From assembly GCA_903865435.1 (NCBI GenBank), contig CAIPJS010000054.1, forward strand, positions 1 through 42,507: DNA of 42,507 bases. Reading direction: 5' to 3'. Within the stretch, counting starts at the first letter, position 1. Every line of letters begins with the position of its first letter. Made by a program: the position numbers and the translations under genes. This DNA comes from an uncultured Bacteroidota bacterium (GTDB taxonomy: Bacteria > Bacteroidota > Bacteroidia > Chitinophagales > Chitinophagaceae). Shown here piece after piece: positions 23,683-35,500 of this stretch. A model generated the notes under the pieces. It saw only the letters and a program-made list of their open reading frames with translations, made no database searches and was not told the origin of the DNA.

Positions 23683-24017
23683 CTTACTTCTTGCTCTTTG
23701 TATAATTTAAAAAAGGTACGTTTTGATCTTCAACCCTGGATTAAGGAATTGTTAACTGGACTGCGAATATGACGACTTATTGTTGAAAAAAAAACTTTTT
23801 TGTTTCCTTTTTTTTACATGTCCCCAAAACCCTACAAACCCCGTGTTTCATTCCCCCTAATCAGGCGTTCAAGATATAGCCTTTTTCTTAAAAATGCTTA
23901 GTTATCCACTTATTTTTTAAGTATTTTTTTTCTTAAAAAACTAATACTTATTTGGTTTTATTAGCTCCCCTTTAGATTTCGCCTATAAATACTACCTTTA
24001 CCTACTTAATTAAAACT
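23683..24017. other. AT-rich spacer between dnaA and the DUF3127 gene
   Basis: 335 bp without a gene. It holds a probable dnaA promoter box (23711-23718, minus), long A and T runs (about 23785-23817), one 8-of-9 match to the DnaA box TTATNCACA (TTATCCACT, 23902-23910), and an inverted repeat aagtatt/aatactt (23919-23925 with 23943-23949) in very AT-rich DNA. A single imperfect box is too little to call oriC; autoregulation of dnaA is as likely. Confidence 0.5.
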
Positions 24018-24392
24018 ATGAGCTACGAATTAACCGGCAAGCTAATTGCCAAATACGAAATCATTCAGAGAAAAGAGACCTTTAAAACAAGGGAATTTGT
24101 TGTTGAAAAAACCGATGATATCAATGGTAAAACAATAACAAATTATGTAAAATTTCAATGCGTACAGGACCGTACAGCCATTCCTGACCGCTTTAACCTA
24201 GGAGATACCGTAAAAGTACTCTTTAATATAAAGGGGTCTAAATGGAATAAAGATGGCAAGGACAATTATATTACCAATTTAGACGCTTGGCGTATGGAAG
24301 CTGTTGCCTTAGGAGGCAATACTGCCCCTACCGAAACCAGCACTTACTTTGACATACCAGCCAACGAATCAGGAGACGATTTGCCATTTTAG
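24018..24392 (+). CDS. DUF3127 OB-fold protein with SSB-like acidic tail
   Basis: 124 residues. The sequence MSYELTGKLIAKYEIIQRKETFKTREFVVEK...WNKDGKDNYITNLDAWRMEAV is the DUF3127 family, predicted OB fold and widespread in Bacteroidota. After a short linker (about 105-116) the protein ends GDDLPF, the same acidic, aromatic-ended tip (DDxPF) that single-stranded-DNA-binding proteins use to recruit partner proteins. Together with divergent transcription from dnaA this suggests a DNA-metabolism role, which is inference. Role not established as far as I know. Confidence 0.88.
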   Translation: MSYELTGKLIAKYEIIQRKETFKTREFVVEKTDDINGKTITNYVKFQCVQDRTAIPDRFNLGDTVKVLFNIKGSKWNKDGKDNYITNLDAWRMEAVALGGNTAPTETSTYFDIPANESGDDLPF

Positions 24393-24458
24393 TTGAATTT
24401 TCCCGATCTGTTATTACTTTATTAAAGAAAGCATCTTTTTAGGATAAACACCTAACCC

Positions 24459-26042
24459 ATGCAAACCAATATACAAATACGACTTACCCCTGCTGAATCA
24501 GCCCATGGCCCGAGCATTTTGAAGGCCATTAATCAAATTACCGGCCAACCCATAACGTCCATTTTGGGGTATCAGCTGCTCAAAAAATCAATTGATGCCC
24601 GAAGCCGTCAACAAATATGGGTAAATCTTACCCTTATTGCTTTTATCGATGAACCTGTCTCCAAGCGTTTTATTGAACCCCTTATCTTCCCAACGCTTCC
24701 TTCCCATGCCAAAGAGGTGATTATCATTGGTGCTGGACCGGCCGGATTGTTTGCAGCCCTTGAATGTATTCAACTAGGATTAAGACCTATTATAATAGAA
24801 AGAGGTAAAGATGTTAGAGCAAGAAGACGCGATTTAGCTAGTCTAAATAAAGGAGGAATAGTTAACCCGGAAAGTAATTATTGTTTTGGTGAAGGAGGTG
24901 CAGGCACTTATAGCGATGGTAAATTATATACAAGAAGTAATAAAAGAGGAAGCATTGATAAAATATTGAGACTGTTTTACCAGTTTGGTGCCGATGAAAA
25001 TATTTTATACGAAGCGCATCCGCATATAGGAACCAATAAACTACCACATATTATTACGGCCATGCGTGAGCAAATTGAAGCCAGTGGTGGTAAAGTTTTA
25101 TTTGAAAAAAAATTAGTAGACTTTGTTATTGAAAAAGAGTCCATTCAAGAAATTATTACGGCCGATGGTGATAGAATGAGTGCCTCTGCCTATATTTTAG
25201 CTACGGGACATTCAGCACGAGATATTTTTACTTTATTATTTGAAAAAAATATAAGCATTGAAGCCAAACCTTTTGCATTAGGTGTAAGAGTGGAACATCC
25301 TCAAGCTATTATTGATTCCATTCAATACCATTGTTTATTGCGTGACCCTAATTTGCCCCCTGCCGCTTATAGTTTGGTGGAACAAGTAAGTGAAAGAGGG
25401 GTATTTAGTTTTTGTATGTGTCCAGGTGGAATTATTGCACCCGCCGCCACTGCCCCTGGAGAAATTGTAGTGAATGGATGGAGCCCTAGTAAAAGAGATA
25501 ACCCTTATGCCAATAGTGGTATGGTGGTTCAGGTAGATGTTTCTGCTGCTGCCCATTTTTTAAAGAAAAATAAAACTGAATTACCCGAGCATCATCCCCT
25601 ATTATTATTAGCCTTTCAAAAAGAAGTGGAGCAAGCTGCTTTTAGATTAGGTGGTGGTTTACAAGTAGCCCCTGCTGCAAGACTAATTGATTTTTGTTCC
25701 AATAAAATTTCTGCGAATTTACCAGATGCCAGTTATTTACCAGGTTTACAATCGGCGCCATTGAATGAAGCATTGCCCAATTTTGTGCACCAAACTTTGC
25801 AAGAAGGTTTTAAAGCCTTTGGAAAAAAGATGAAAGGTTATTATACCAACGATGCTATTGTGGTGGCTACTGAAAGTAGAACTTCTTCGCCCGTGCGTAT
25901 TCCAAGAGATGCCAATGCCATGCATCATCCACAAATTAAAAACCTTTATCCTTGTGCGGAAGGTGCAGGCTATGCAGGTGGTATTGTAAGTGCTGCAATG
26001 GATGGACAAAAGCTTGCACAACAAATTGCTACTATATTATAA
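24459..26042 (+). CDS. Uncharacterised FAD-dependent dehydrogenase (COG2509)
   Basis: 527 residues. An N-terminal ferredoxin-like region (1-80, with ARSRQQIWVNLTL) precedes the dinucleotide-binding motif VIIIGAGPAGLFAALECIQLG (about 88-108). NYCFGEGGAGTYSDGKLYTR (about 141-160) is the hallmark of COG2509. AYILATGHSARDIF and CAEGAGYAGGIVSAAMDG at the C-terminus complete the FAD site. The substrate is unknown in this family. Convergent with the S1/P1-like gene across a hairpin. Confidence 0.9.
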   Translation: MQTNIQIRLTPAESAHGPSILKAINQITGQPITSILGYQLLKKSIDARSRQQIWVNLTLIAFIDEPVSKRFIEPLIFPTLPSHAKEVIIIGAGPAGLFAALECIQLGLRPIIIERGKDVRARRRDLASLNKGGIVNPESNYCFGEGGAGTYSDGKLYTRSNKRGSIDKILRLFYQFGADENILYEAHPHIGTNKLPHIITAMREQIEASGGKVLFEKKLVDFVIEKESIQEIITADGDRMSASAYILATGHSARDIFTLLFEKNISIEAKPFALGVRVEHPQAIIDSIQYHCLLRDPNLPPAAYSLVEQVSERGVFSFCMCPGGIIAPAATAPGEIVVNGWSPSKRDNPYANSGMVVQVDVSAAAHFLKKNKTELPEHHPLLLLAFQKEVEQAAFRLGGGLQVAPAARLIDFCSNKISANLPDASYLPGLQSAPLNEALPNFVHQTLQEGFKAFGKKMKGYYTNDAIVVATESRTSSPVRIPRDANAMHHPQIKNLYPCAEGAGYAGGIVSAAMDGQKLAQQIATIL

Positions 26043-26045
26043 GTA

Positions 26046-26087
26046 TAGTATTATAATTAAACTTGAGTTTCAATTAATGTAATACTA
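26046..26087. terminator. Hairpin between convergent genes
   Basis: Arms 26046-26060 and 26074-26087 pair over about 13 bp with a bulge. The stop codon of the minus-strand gene (26085-26087) lies in one arm. The arms are weak (A/T-rich) but placed as expected for a shared terminator. Confidence 0.45.
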
Positions 26088-27062
26088 ATTCTCTGGCTTT
26101 TCTTTCTTACTTAATAATAATTCATCTTGAATTAAATGATTCATTTTAAATGATTTTAATTCAGCTGAAAGATTGGGAGATATTTCACGTGTTGATAAAA
26201 GGGGTTTGCCTGCATTCACCCAAGCAGTGTACCAAAAATCGGCAATCATATTGGCAGAAGCAATTAATTGAGCATTCACCGTAGGCCCTAAACCATTGGC
26301 ATAGGCTTCTGCAAATTCTTTGGTATATACTTTTGTTTCACGACCATAGCGCATTTGCGTTTTATATTTAGTTTCAGGTTTAAACTGAATAGAAACTTCT
26401 TTTTCTATGGCTAACATTTCAGGCACTAATGCAGCTGCCTTTCTTATATCTATCCAAATAGCCTCGCTAGGGTTCTTAATATAAGTAGCTTGATGTGCAT
26501 TGTACAATTGATATTGGTCAATTCTTAATTCAGGCACAAAAGCTTCCCATAAACTATGCAAACCTTTTTGTCCTGTAAGCTGGCCATCGTAATTGATAGA
26601 AGTATGCAGTGGCACATGCGCATCTCCAATATAATGTCCCAAATCCGCAGCATAAAATAAAATACTGTCTTTGTTTTTTGAACGAAAAGCAGCAGTTAAT
26701 TTTTCTAATTGATTTACGATTACATAAGGTACATAACCATATTTAAATAAAGTATCTTCGGAATATTTTTTTGAAGCCGATGCCCAATCCAAGGGCATAT
26801 TGTTAGCAGCATTTGGGCCATAGGCTTCTAAATCAATAAAATGTTTAGGGGCTTCGGTTTTATCAGTATTCCTTCTTATATCAGGTCTTGTAGCATTAGA
26901 AACTAGATTGTTCATTTCTTTATGCATATAAGATTGCAAGGGTTCGGGCAAACTATAAATAGCAATTTGATGGATGGTGCGGTGCACTAAAAAGCCCCAA
27001 CTACTCAAACCTATTGCAAAAATAAATGCAAGTGTAATGTAGACTGTTTTCTTATTGAACAT
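26085..27062 (-). CDS. Secreted S1/P1-nuclease / zinc phospholipase C-like protein
   Basis: 325 residues from the ATG at 27062; the frame is open to a GTG at 27104, but the ATG puts a signal peptide (MFNKKTVYITLAFIFAIGLSS) at the N-terminus and a near-consensus -7 box (27080-27087, TATCTTCG) lies between the two. The mature protein begins WGFLVHRTIHQIA, matching the N-terminal Trp and His zinc ligands of the S1/P1 and phospholipase C fold. YAADLGHYIGDAHVPLHTSINYDGQ...GLHSLWE supplies the central His/Asp ligands. Substrate (nucleic acid or lipid) cannot be decided. Acts outside the cytoplasm. Confidence 0.82.
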   Translation of the reverse strand: MFNKKTVYITLAFIFAIGLSSWGFLVHRTIHQIAIYSLPEPLQSYMHKEMNNLVSNATRPDIRRNTDKTEAPKHFIDLEAYGPNAANNMPLDWASASKKYSEDTLFKYGYVPYVIVNQLEKLTAAFRSKNKDSILFYAADLGHYIGDAHVPLHTSINYDGQLTGQKGLHSLWEAFVPELRIDQYQLYNAHQATYIKNPSEAIWIDIRKAAALVPEMLAIEKEVSIQFKPETKYKTQMRYGRETKVYTKEFAEAYANGLGPTVNAQLIASANMIADFWYTAWVNAGKPLLSTREISPNLSAELKSFKMNHLIQDELLLSKKEKPEN

Positions 27063-27183
27063 ATATTGTAAGTTTAATACGAAGATACTCAAAACTTTTA
27101 CCACTCTTCCTGTTAATTTTCATAGTAAATAGTCAAAATTTCCACTCTTCCGAATTTAAAAAAAAGATATGTGTATTAGGTTT

Positions 27184-27191
27184 TATATTTG
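27184..27191 (+). promoter_or_regulatory. -7 box of the ABC exporter operon
   Basis: TATATTTG, exact TAnnTTTG, 18 bp before the ATG at 27210. It overlaps the in-frame TTG at 27189, which argues for the ATG as the true start. Confidence 0.5.
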
Positions 27192-27209
27192 AGCTATAAA
27201 TTTCTACTT

Positions 27210-28142
27210 ATGGATGCCCTATTAAGCTTACAAAATTTGAAAAAATATTATGCTACTCAAAAAGCGGTAGATGATATTAGCTTTGAGATTGAGAGAGGAA
27301 GTATTTTCGGATTGCTGGGCCCCAATGGTGCAGGTAAAACCACTTTACTGCGCATGATAACGGGTATATTTTATCCGGACAGTGGTCATATATTATTAGA
27401 CGGCGTCCCTTTTAATCCCATGGTGGATATTGAAAAAATAGGATACATGCCCGAAGAAAGAGGCATGTATAAGAAAATGAAAATTGGAGAACAAGCATTG
27501 TACCTAGCGCAGTTAAAAGGAATGTCTAAAGCAGAAGCTACTGAAAAAATAAAATACTGGTTTAAGAAATTTGAAATGGAAAGCTGGTGGAATAAAAAAG
27601 TGGAGGATTTAAGTAAAGGAATGAGTCAGAAATTACAATTTGTGATTACTGTTTTACACGAACCTAAATTAATAATATTAGATGAACCTTTTAGTGGACT
27701 TGACCCATTGAATGCGAATTTAATTAAGGATGAAATTTATGCATTAGCTAAAAAAGGTTCCACCATTATATTTAGTACCCACCGTATGGAACAAGTGGAA
27801 GAAATTTGCGACCATATTGTACTGGTGAACTTGGGAAAGAAAATATTAGATGGCTCTGTAGCTGGTATTAAGCAACAGTTTAAGGAAAATAATTATTCGA
27901 TTGAAATTAAAGCAGGAGCTGGCTTAAATAGCAATAGTATTTTTACCATTATTAGTGAGGCCGCCTCTAAGTATTTGATAAAAATTAATGAAGGCCATTC
28001 GGTTAACAATGTACTTCAACATATTATTGAGCAAAAAATTGAATTAATTGGTTTTAATGAAGTGTTGCCTTCTTTAAATGAAATATTTATCAAATTAGTA
28101 GAAGGTACGCATGCAGGTGCACGTGCTTTTCAAAAAATTTAA
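27210..28142 (+). CDS. ABC transporter, ATP-binding protein (NatA-like)
   Basis: 310 residues from the ATG at 27210; the in-frame TTG at 27189 falls inside the promoter box. Walker A GPNGAGKTT (about 37-45), signature SKGMSQKLQ, Walker B LIILDEPFSGLDP and H-loop STHRMEQ are all intact. A C-terminal extension (about 215-310) follows the nucleotide-binding domain, as in NatA/CcmA-type exporters with a DUF4162 region. The permease gene starts 11 bp downstream. Confidence 0.93.
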   Translation: MDALLSLQNLKKYYATQKAVDDISFEIERGSIFGLLGPNGAGKTTLLRMITGIFYPDSGHILLDGVPFNPMVDIEKIGYMPEERGMYKKMKIGEQALYLAQLKGMSKAEATEKIKYWFKKFEMESWWNKKVEDLSKGMSQKLQFVITVLHEPKLIILDEPFSGLDPLNANLIKDEIYALAKKGSTIIFSTHRMEQVEEICDHIVLVNLGKKILDGSVAGIKQQFKENNYSIEIKAGAGLNSNSIFTIISEAASKYLIKINEGHSVNNVLQHIIEQKIELIGFNEVLPSLNEIFIKLVEGTHAGARAFQKI

Positions 28143-28153
28143 AAAAAATTAAG

Positions 28154-29485
28154 ATGAATAAAACTTGGTTAATAATACAAAGAGAATATACAAGTAGGGT
28201 AAAAAATAAACGTTTTTTAATGCTTACTTTTTTAATGCCCTTGTTAATAGTGGGCTTAATTGCCGCTTCTACTTACTTCTCGATTACTGGCGTGGAACAT
28301 AGAAGTATTGCCGTGATAGATCCAAATGGTTATATCAAAACCTCATTAAAAAATACCAATCAAATTAGCTTTAGTTTCCCCGACAAGGTAGATACGGCCA
28401 ACTATATTAATAAAGGATATACCGATATTTTAATCCTGCCTCAATTTGAGAAAGGTACTAAGTCGGATTATGTGCTTAGATCAAAAAAATCAATGGGTTT
28501 AATGTTACAAGAGAGCATTAGTAACAGAATTAATAGCGCTATCGAGGATCAAATGTTACAAGATGCCGGTATTCAACAAAATATGTTGGATTCTATTCAT
28601 AAAGCTTCACAGGTAACAGAATTAAAAGCCTATGAGGACAAAGGAAGTTCTAGCAAAGAAAGCAATGCAGGCCTAGCCATGGGTATTGGTTATGCGAGTG
28701 GTTTACTAATTTATATGACTATGTTTATTTATGGCGCCATGGTAATGCGTGGAGTAATGGAAGAAAAAACAAATCGTATTGCCGAAGTAATTATTAGTAG
28801 TGTGAAGCCTTTTGAATTAATGATGGGTAAAATTATTGGTATTGGTGCGGTGGGTTTGACTCAGTTTTTATTATGGATTGTTTTAATAATTAGTTTAACC
28901 AGTGTAGCCATGGGCTTTCTGCCTGCCGATATTCAACATCAGGTAAGCACTTTGCAACAAAGCAATGGACAAATGGCAGGTGGTATGATGCAAGCCAGTG
29001 AATCGGCTATGAAAATTTATAATTTTCAACATACCATTGCCACAGCTAACTGGCCTTTAATCATTGGCTGTTTTATATTTTATTTTGTAGGCGGTTATTT
29101 ATTTTATGCAGCTTTATTTGCAGCAGTGGGCAGTACCGTCAACGAAGACCCTCAAGATGCACAAAGTTTAATGTTCCCTATTACCATGCCGCTAATTTTT
29201 TCTTATATCATTACTAATATGGTTACCCAGAACCCCAATACACCTATTGCTTTTTGGGCAAGTATTATTCCCTTTAGTTCGCCCATGGTGATGATGGCGC
29301 GTGTGGCCTATGGAGTTCCTAGTGCCGTAAGTTATTGGGAATTGGCGCTTAGTATGTTATGCCTTGTTGCAGGATTTATATTTACTACTTGGTTAAGTGG
29401 TCGTATTTACCGCACAGGTATATTGCTGTATGGTAAGAAAGTAACTTGGAAAATTATGTTTAAGTGGGCCTTTAAAAAAGGATAG
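28154..29485 (+). CDS. ABC-2 type permease (NatB-like)
   Basis: 443 residues. One N-terminal membrane helix (about 22-42), a large extracytoplasmic domain (about 45-175), then five to six membrane helices in the C-terminal half (around 180-430). The segment MRGVMEEKTNRIAEVIISSVKPFELMMGKIIGIGAVGLTQ is the typical ABC-2/NatB coupling region. It forms an exporter with the ATPase upstream; the NatAB pair was described as Na+ extrusion, but the substrate here is not evident. Convergent with sprA across a 49-bp AT-rich gap without a strong terminator. Confidence 0.9.
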   Translation: MNKTWLIIQREYTSRVKNKRFLMLTFLMPLLIVGLIAASTYFSITGVEHRSIAVIDPNGYIKTSLKNTNQISFSFPDKVDTANYINKGYTDILILPQFEKGTKSDYVLRSKKSMGLMLQESISNRINSAIEDQMLQDAGIQQNMLDSIHKASQVTELKAYEDKGSSSKESNAGLAMGIGYASGLLIYMTMFIYGAMVMRGVMEEKTNRIAEVIISSVKPFELMMGKIIGIGAVGLTQFLLWIVLIISLTSVAMGFLPADIQHQVSTLQQSNGQMAGGMMQASESAMKIYNFQHTIATANWPLIIGCFIFYFVGGYLFYAALFAAVGSTVNEDPQDAQSLMFPITMPLIFSYIITNMVTQNPNTPIAFWASIIPFSSPMVMMARVAYGVPSAVSYWELALSMLCLVAGFIFTTWLSGRIYRTGILLYGKKVTWKIMFKWAFKKG

Positions 29486-29534
29486 CACTTGCACTTAATC
29501 TTAATTTAAAAATTGTAATTAAATACTAAAAAGT

Positions 29535-32500
29535 CTACAAAGCAATTCTAATGTTCACCCCTGCCCTTGTATTGGTAATGGGTGGTGAAGAGGAGATATA
29601 CGGGGTTGTTTTACGTTGATCAAAGAATAACTTTAAATTGATTTTACTATTTAGTACATAATCAATGGAAGGCTGTATGGTTACATCTTTTTGACCACCT
29701 GTACCATATGCTTCTTTTTGATCCAATCTACTATTGCTATTGTATACATCACGAATGGCAATATCAAATCTTAAAGTTAGATCGTTGTTTAATTTATTGT
29801 TGTTTAATCCAGGAATCGTGAATGGAAGTTTTAAACCTTTTTTTCGATAGGCGGTTCCAAATACAAATTCGGTACTATTGTTTTCACTTAATTGATAATC
29901 AATTAAGCTTAATGAAAGTATTCTGCTTTTTTTATAGTCAAAACGAAGCGACCATTGAGATAAAGTAGTTACATTAATTCCAATCAAAGGTTCCATTTTT
30001 TCACTAATGGTAATATTGGGCACCAAGAAATAAGGTACGTAATTTTTACTAACTGTATCTAAGAACGAAGGGGCATTTCTTCTTCCCGTATCTGCATACA
30101 TTAAGGAACTTGTAAATCCATTCATGGATAAATTACTATTGTAACCATGCGTTAAAGTAATATTTGAAAATATAGTAGATAAGAATGGAGTTTTGGCTAG
30201 CCCATTATAAATAATATTCCAATTGGGTTTCGGCAACATACCCGAAAATGGATTGGATCGAATACTAGAATTATTTTGATTCAATAAATTTACTTTTTGT
30301 GGATCTTGTCCAGTATAGGCCGCCAAGAAAGCAGGTATCAAAACATCCTGTGCATACTTGCTATAACCCAATGCATAGCCATCCGCCGTAGTAGCTTTCT
30401 TACCAACTGTGCTCCAATAACCATTGGCAGCAGCTACACGCAGTGAAATGGTTTGGCGATAACTTTCAAATGCTTTGAACTGAGCAGAGATTACATTGGG
30501 GTTATGTGTTGAAAAGAAAGTATTCAACGCCATGTAACTAATATTAAACCCTCCAGCCGATAAGGGATTGGCATGTGTTGGATTGTCATATTTAGGATTG
30601 GTTACACCATAATAACTATTGGTATCCTTAAATAGCTCGGTATACTCTTTGGCAAATGATTTATTTACATTCAAATCAATGATCAAAGATTTGATGGGCT
30701 CTAACATCATTCTAAAAGCAAACTTTTGATCAAAAGTTTGTCTAAAAATCATATTGAAATTTGGATCCCTTTTAATTTGATGATTGGCATATTGTTCATT
30801 GAGCCAATTGGAGTCGGGCTGCTTTCCTAAAAACATATAATCAATGGTAGGCGAAAACCCAGTACCAGTTTTATTTAAAAATTCAACATTACCATCATAG
30901 CCAGGTAAACGACTGTTGAAACTTTCGGTATAATCTCCACTGGCTGTCTTAAGCATGGTTAAAAAACGTGCAATTGGCTTAACCCCGTCTGCTACATAAA
31001 TGGCTTCATTGGCTTTTAACACGTTTTGAGCAATGCGCTCCTGCCTTCTTGCTTCTCTCCATTTTTTCAAAGTAGAATCTCTTGCTTTTCCAGTTTTCCC
31101 AGCCAATGCCTCTTCCTTGGTCATTAAAATTTTTGAAGCCAATGGATTGGTTATACTTTGTTTTGGACCGGAACTTTGTTCATTTAATGCAGCACTTAAA
31201 AATTTAGATTTTTGGTACAAAGTTTGAAAATTAAATTGCACACTACCTTGATATGCCAGGGTATTTTCTATAGTATTGCCTAAGTCAACTGCAAGTCTAC
31301 TTGCACCAATCCAATTGTAACTGGTACTCGCATTTACATTGGCTAAGATCCAATTGGTCAAAGGAAACTTACTGGTAGGCAAATCATATCTGGCTGTAGC
31401 TTTTTGACTGTACAAAGTATTTCTACCACTATTAAATACAGGCACAATCCTAGTTAATAAATCTTTAGAACTCAATGTTCCATTGGGCCCATCTGGTTCA
31501 TCAATCCTTGAATTCATATTCGCAGAAAAATCAAAATTCATCGACCTAGTAAAAGGCCAACGCATATTAAACAATTGGCTTTTGGTAAAATATTTATCAT
31601 AAGTCGTTTCCACTTTATCAATGGTTCTATCCGATGCATTTACAATTCTGGGCGTGTATTCTCCATATTGCCTATCCAAAACAGTTCTATAACTTATCAA
31701 ACTTGGCGCTGGATTAAAATTGATGTCCTTGATCCAAGTGAGCCAAGGCGAATTGGTTTTAATTAATTTTTTAAAGGGTTCAAAACTTTTTGTTTGATTA
31801 TTGAAAGTATAACCTACCGCCCCTCTTTGTTTGGTGACTTTGTTTTGTTCTATAACAGGACTGGTTTGCAATAACTGCGAATAGGAATAACTTAAATCAA
31901 AATTACTTATGCTTAAAAGTGAGGGCTTGCCTTTGGCTAGGACACGCACATTGGTAAAGTTTAAAGTTTTAACCGTGGATTGATTGGTAGAAAGATTGAT
32001 GACCGAATCTCTTTGCTTGCCTTGCAAAGTACTTATTTCTTTGTCGTACTTAATATCCTTATTGAATGGATCGTATTCGGGATTTTCAATAGACTTATTC
32101 AAGCCTGCGAAAACTGGAATAGAAACTCTTACCTGCTTTGGTAAAAGTTTTCCTGCATCAATATTACTTGCGATGTCAAATTGAGTCACACCTGTCTTAG
32201 CCCTTTGATTCATATTTTGTTCAATGGTGCCAAAACCTGCTGTACGCTTGTTCATCGAAACAGATACATTTCCTAAATCTGCTAAAATCATATCTATTTT
32301 TCCCAATGCTGCATAAGAACCACTTTCATCCATTTCGGACAATCTTAGTTCATTGATCCACACTTCGGCATCCACAAATTGTGATTTAGTAGAATTATTT
32401 TCAAATGCAATTAAGATGCCTCTTATTTCTCCTAAGTTTGGATTTCCCATTACTGAATAACGCTGGCCAGCATTGCTACCAGAAGTCATTACAGTGCCAA

Positions 32501-35500
32501 ATTTATCTGTATAAGCATAATGCAGTTTGTCTCTTTGCAATTTAAGATTTACCAGATCGTTTAAATTTAAATTCAAACTATTGTCAGCAGGCCAAACCAC
32601 ATCTGCATTCACACTACTATAAGTGCCTTTAGGGGTGACTCTTAAAGGAATTCTTATTTCATAAAAGTTATTTTGAAAATCTTGTCCCATACGAATAATA
32701 GCGGTAAGCTCATGATCTGCAATGGGATTGGATGAATTGATTTGACTTTCGGCATGTAAGAACATGGATAAATTTCCATATTTGCGAATGTCAATATTCA
32801 TCGTCTTAAATATACCACGGGGTGTTTTACCTTTTTGCAAATGATTGATTTGAACACTCAATGCTTGTTCGTTTTGTAATAAATTAACGCCATTGTTGCT
32901 TAACAATTGAACCCGCTCAATGCCCGGAGGTATGACATAATTTACAGGTTGTCTGCTTCCATTTTGTTCAATACTTACAGCCAATGTATTGATGGATGAA
33001 GTATTATCGGGGCCAATGATTTTATAATTGCCAGAACTATCTACTTCGTTGGCATATTGTCTCCATTGATTGCGTATCAAATCCAGCTTGGCAAAACGAA
33101 GTGTAATAGAATCTTCAAAACCAGTCATGTACATTCTCATAAAACGGATCGATCTAAAATCGGTAATGCCCCCAATAGATTTTTTTTGTGGATCACGAAT
33201 GGGTACTCTAAATAAATACCAATTCTCAGTATGCTGCGTTCCATCAGCATAAGCAACAGATACTTGCTTTGTATCGGTAATGTAGTTTTTGCCAACACTC
33301 AATCCCTCCCTCTTCAAATCAATATTGTATTCCCAATAAGCTTCAGACTCATTTAAAGTATTGTCTCTATTTAAATCTTCATTGTCTGGCAACATGGTGG
33401 CTGCACTGCTGTAGATGCTATTGCCTGCCACTGGCGAGTTGCCTTGTGGGTTATTGTAAAATTTATATCTGTCTAGGATACCCGAATTGGCAGTGTTGTA
33501 TGTTTCATCTCTATACCATTTGTAGTTGTCTGCACTGGGGTCATTTAAAAATTGTTGTTTGACGAGCGGATTGGTAATTTGATCAATCACATTTTTTCTT
33601 TTCGCACGTTCCTGATCATCATTCATTCCATCAAAACCTACATCCTGATATTTTCTGTCATCTGGATTGTTGCTAAATGCATTGGTTACTTGAATGGGAT
33701 TGGTAGGTACATTCCCCCAAGTAGAACTATCAATAGATGCCGGAATATTGGGTGTAGGCATTCCATTTTCATAAAAACGTCTACCATCTTTTAAAATATC
33801 CTCACTTACATTTCCTAAATTCAAAACCAACTGTCCACTTGTTGCAGGTGATTTTATAAACGGATCTTGCATCCAAAATTCTACATACTCAATCAAATTG
33901 GTTTCAAAATCGGTTTGGTCTAGTGCACGCATGATACCTCCCCATTTTTGCGATGGATTTACAAATTGACCTTTGTTGTTTAAATCTTTAAAATTATAAT
34001 TGTAGGGGCCTCTGTCTTTTGGGAAATAGGTCATGTCAAAAGTAGGCAACTGCACATCGGTTATGTTGGTTGTTTTATTAGGAAAAAGTTCATTGGTAAA
34101 AATTTGACGAACTCTTGGATCACTTAATAAAGCAACATTCGAACTCAATGGATTATTGTTACTATTTCTGTCTTGCAAAGTAGGTTCAATAGTATACCAA
34201 GCAATGCGCGCTCTGTTTTTATTATAGTCGATAGAATCAGACAAAGCCCCTTCTGCAAAACGATCCATAGGTGTAGAAGACAAAGCCCATGCAGTAAATG
34301 GAAAACGCAAATCAATATTGGTTCGGGTAGATTCAAAATCATCTAAATACACCAAGCCACTTCCCCCCTTGCCTATTTGTTGTGCATGCCCTGGTTGTAA
34401 ATAAGCGGCTTCCCCAAAAGCAGTGATGTATGACTTGGCTTTGGTTTTATAAAATGGAAGTTTATTTAATGCTTTGGTTACACCTGGCAATTCACCTTTG
34501 TAATTAAAGTCCACACCATACATTGCATTTTTAATGGGATCGGAGCCAAAATTTGTTTTGGTAAAAAAGGGACGCTCACTTAATCTTTCGGTAGAAAACC
34601 CAAGATTAAAATTTTTACTTGCCATGTAATCTAAACGCAATGCTCTAAATCCTCTTTCCTGAAATCCAAAACCTAAATTGTTTTCAAAAGAAACGTTCAC
34701 TGGAATATTAGAACTTAAAATGCCTGGATTGATAATTCTCACCGTTCCAGAACCATAGTCCACAATATAATCGGTTCCTTCTTTTAAGATTTGTCCGCCA
34801 GCTCTAACACTGACAGAACCTTGTGGTACATTGAATGCATTTAAGCTAATTTCAGAACCACCCCCTGCACCTTTTACTTGACCTTCCATAATAAACCTAT
34901 TTAAATTCGTATAGGTTTGCGCTTCTGATTTTATATTGCGGTACAATTGAGGAAATAAATATTTTTCTTTAACATCCGACATTTGCGCACTTGCAAATGC
35001 ATTTTTTTCCAAGTCTGCACCAAAGGGCTCTAACACGGGAAAAACTATTCTGCCCATTTTAGACAATACAGTAAAGCCTTCTACATAATCAAATATACCA
35101 TCGGGTTGCGGATCGTTTCGGTTGTTGAGTCGATCCAGACCTAAAATTTTTATCAATGCTTTTCCTTTCACACTGTCATCCGATACTGGTAAATATCTTT
35201 TCTGCCCTAAACTAGGATCCTCATACAATACATTCAATTGAAAATCGGTGGGCTGAATGGTACCAAATAAATCTAAGGAGTACACGTTTTTCATCATCAA
35301 ATCCCAAATTGGCAAATCGGTTCTTTGTGTAGTTGCTTTTAACAATTTCAAGAACATAATTTGTTGTACCCCATTATTTGGATTCAATGCAATGTTATCG
35401 GAGAACTCACCCACTTGATACACTTTACCATTGTAAGTATATTGAAATGCCACAGCCAATACTTCATCAGGTTGTAATGGAATGTTTAAAGATAAAAATC

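Noticed and set aside
23683..24017. oriC next to dnaA
   Set aside because: Only one imperfect DnaA box was seen and no cluster; Bacteroidota origins need not lie at dnaA. A GC-skew plot of the whole chromosome would decide.
27063..27104. GTG start upstream of the S1/P1-like gene
   Set aside because: The ATG at 27062 directly gives a signal peptide, and a near-consensus -7 box lies between the two.
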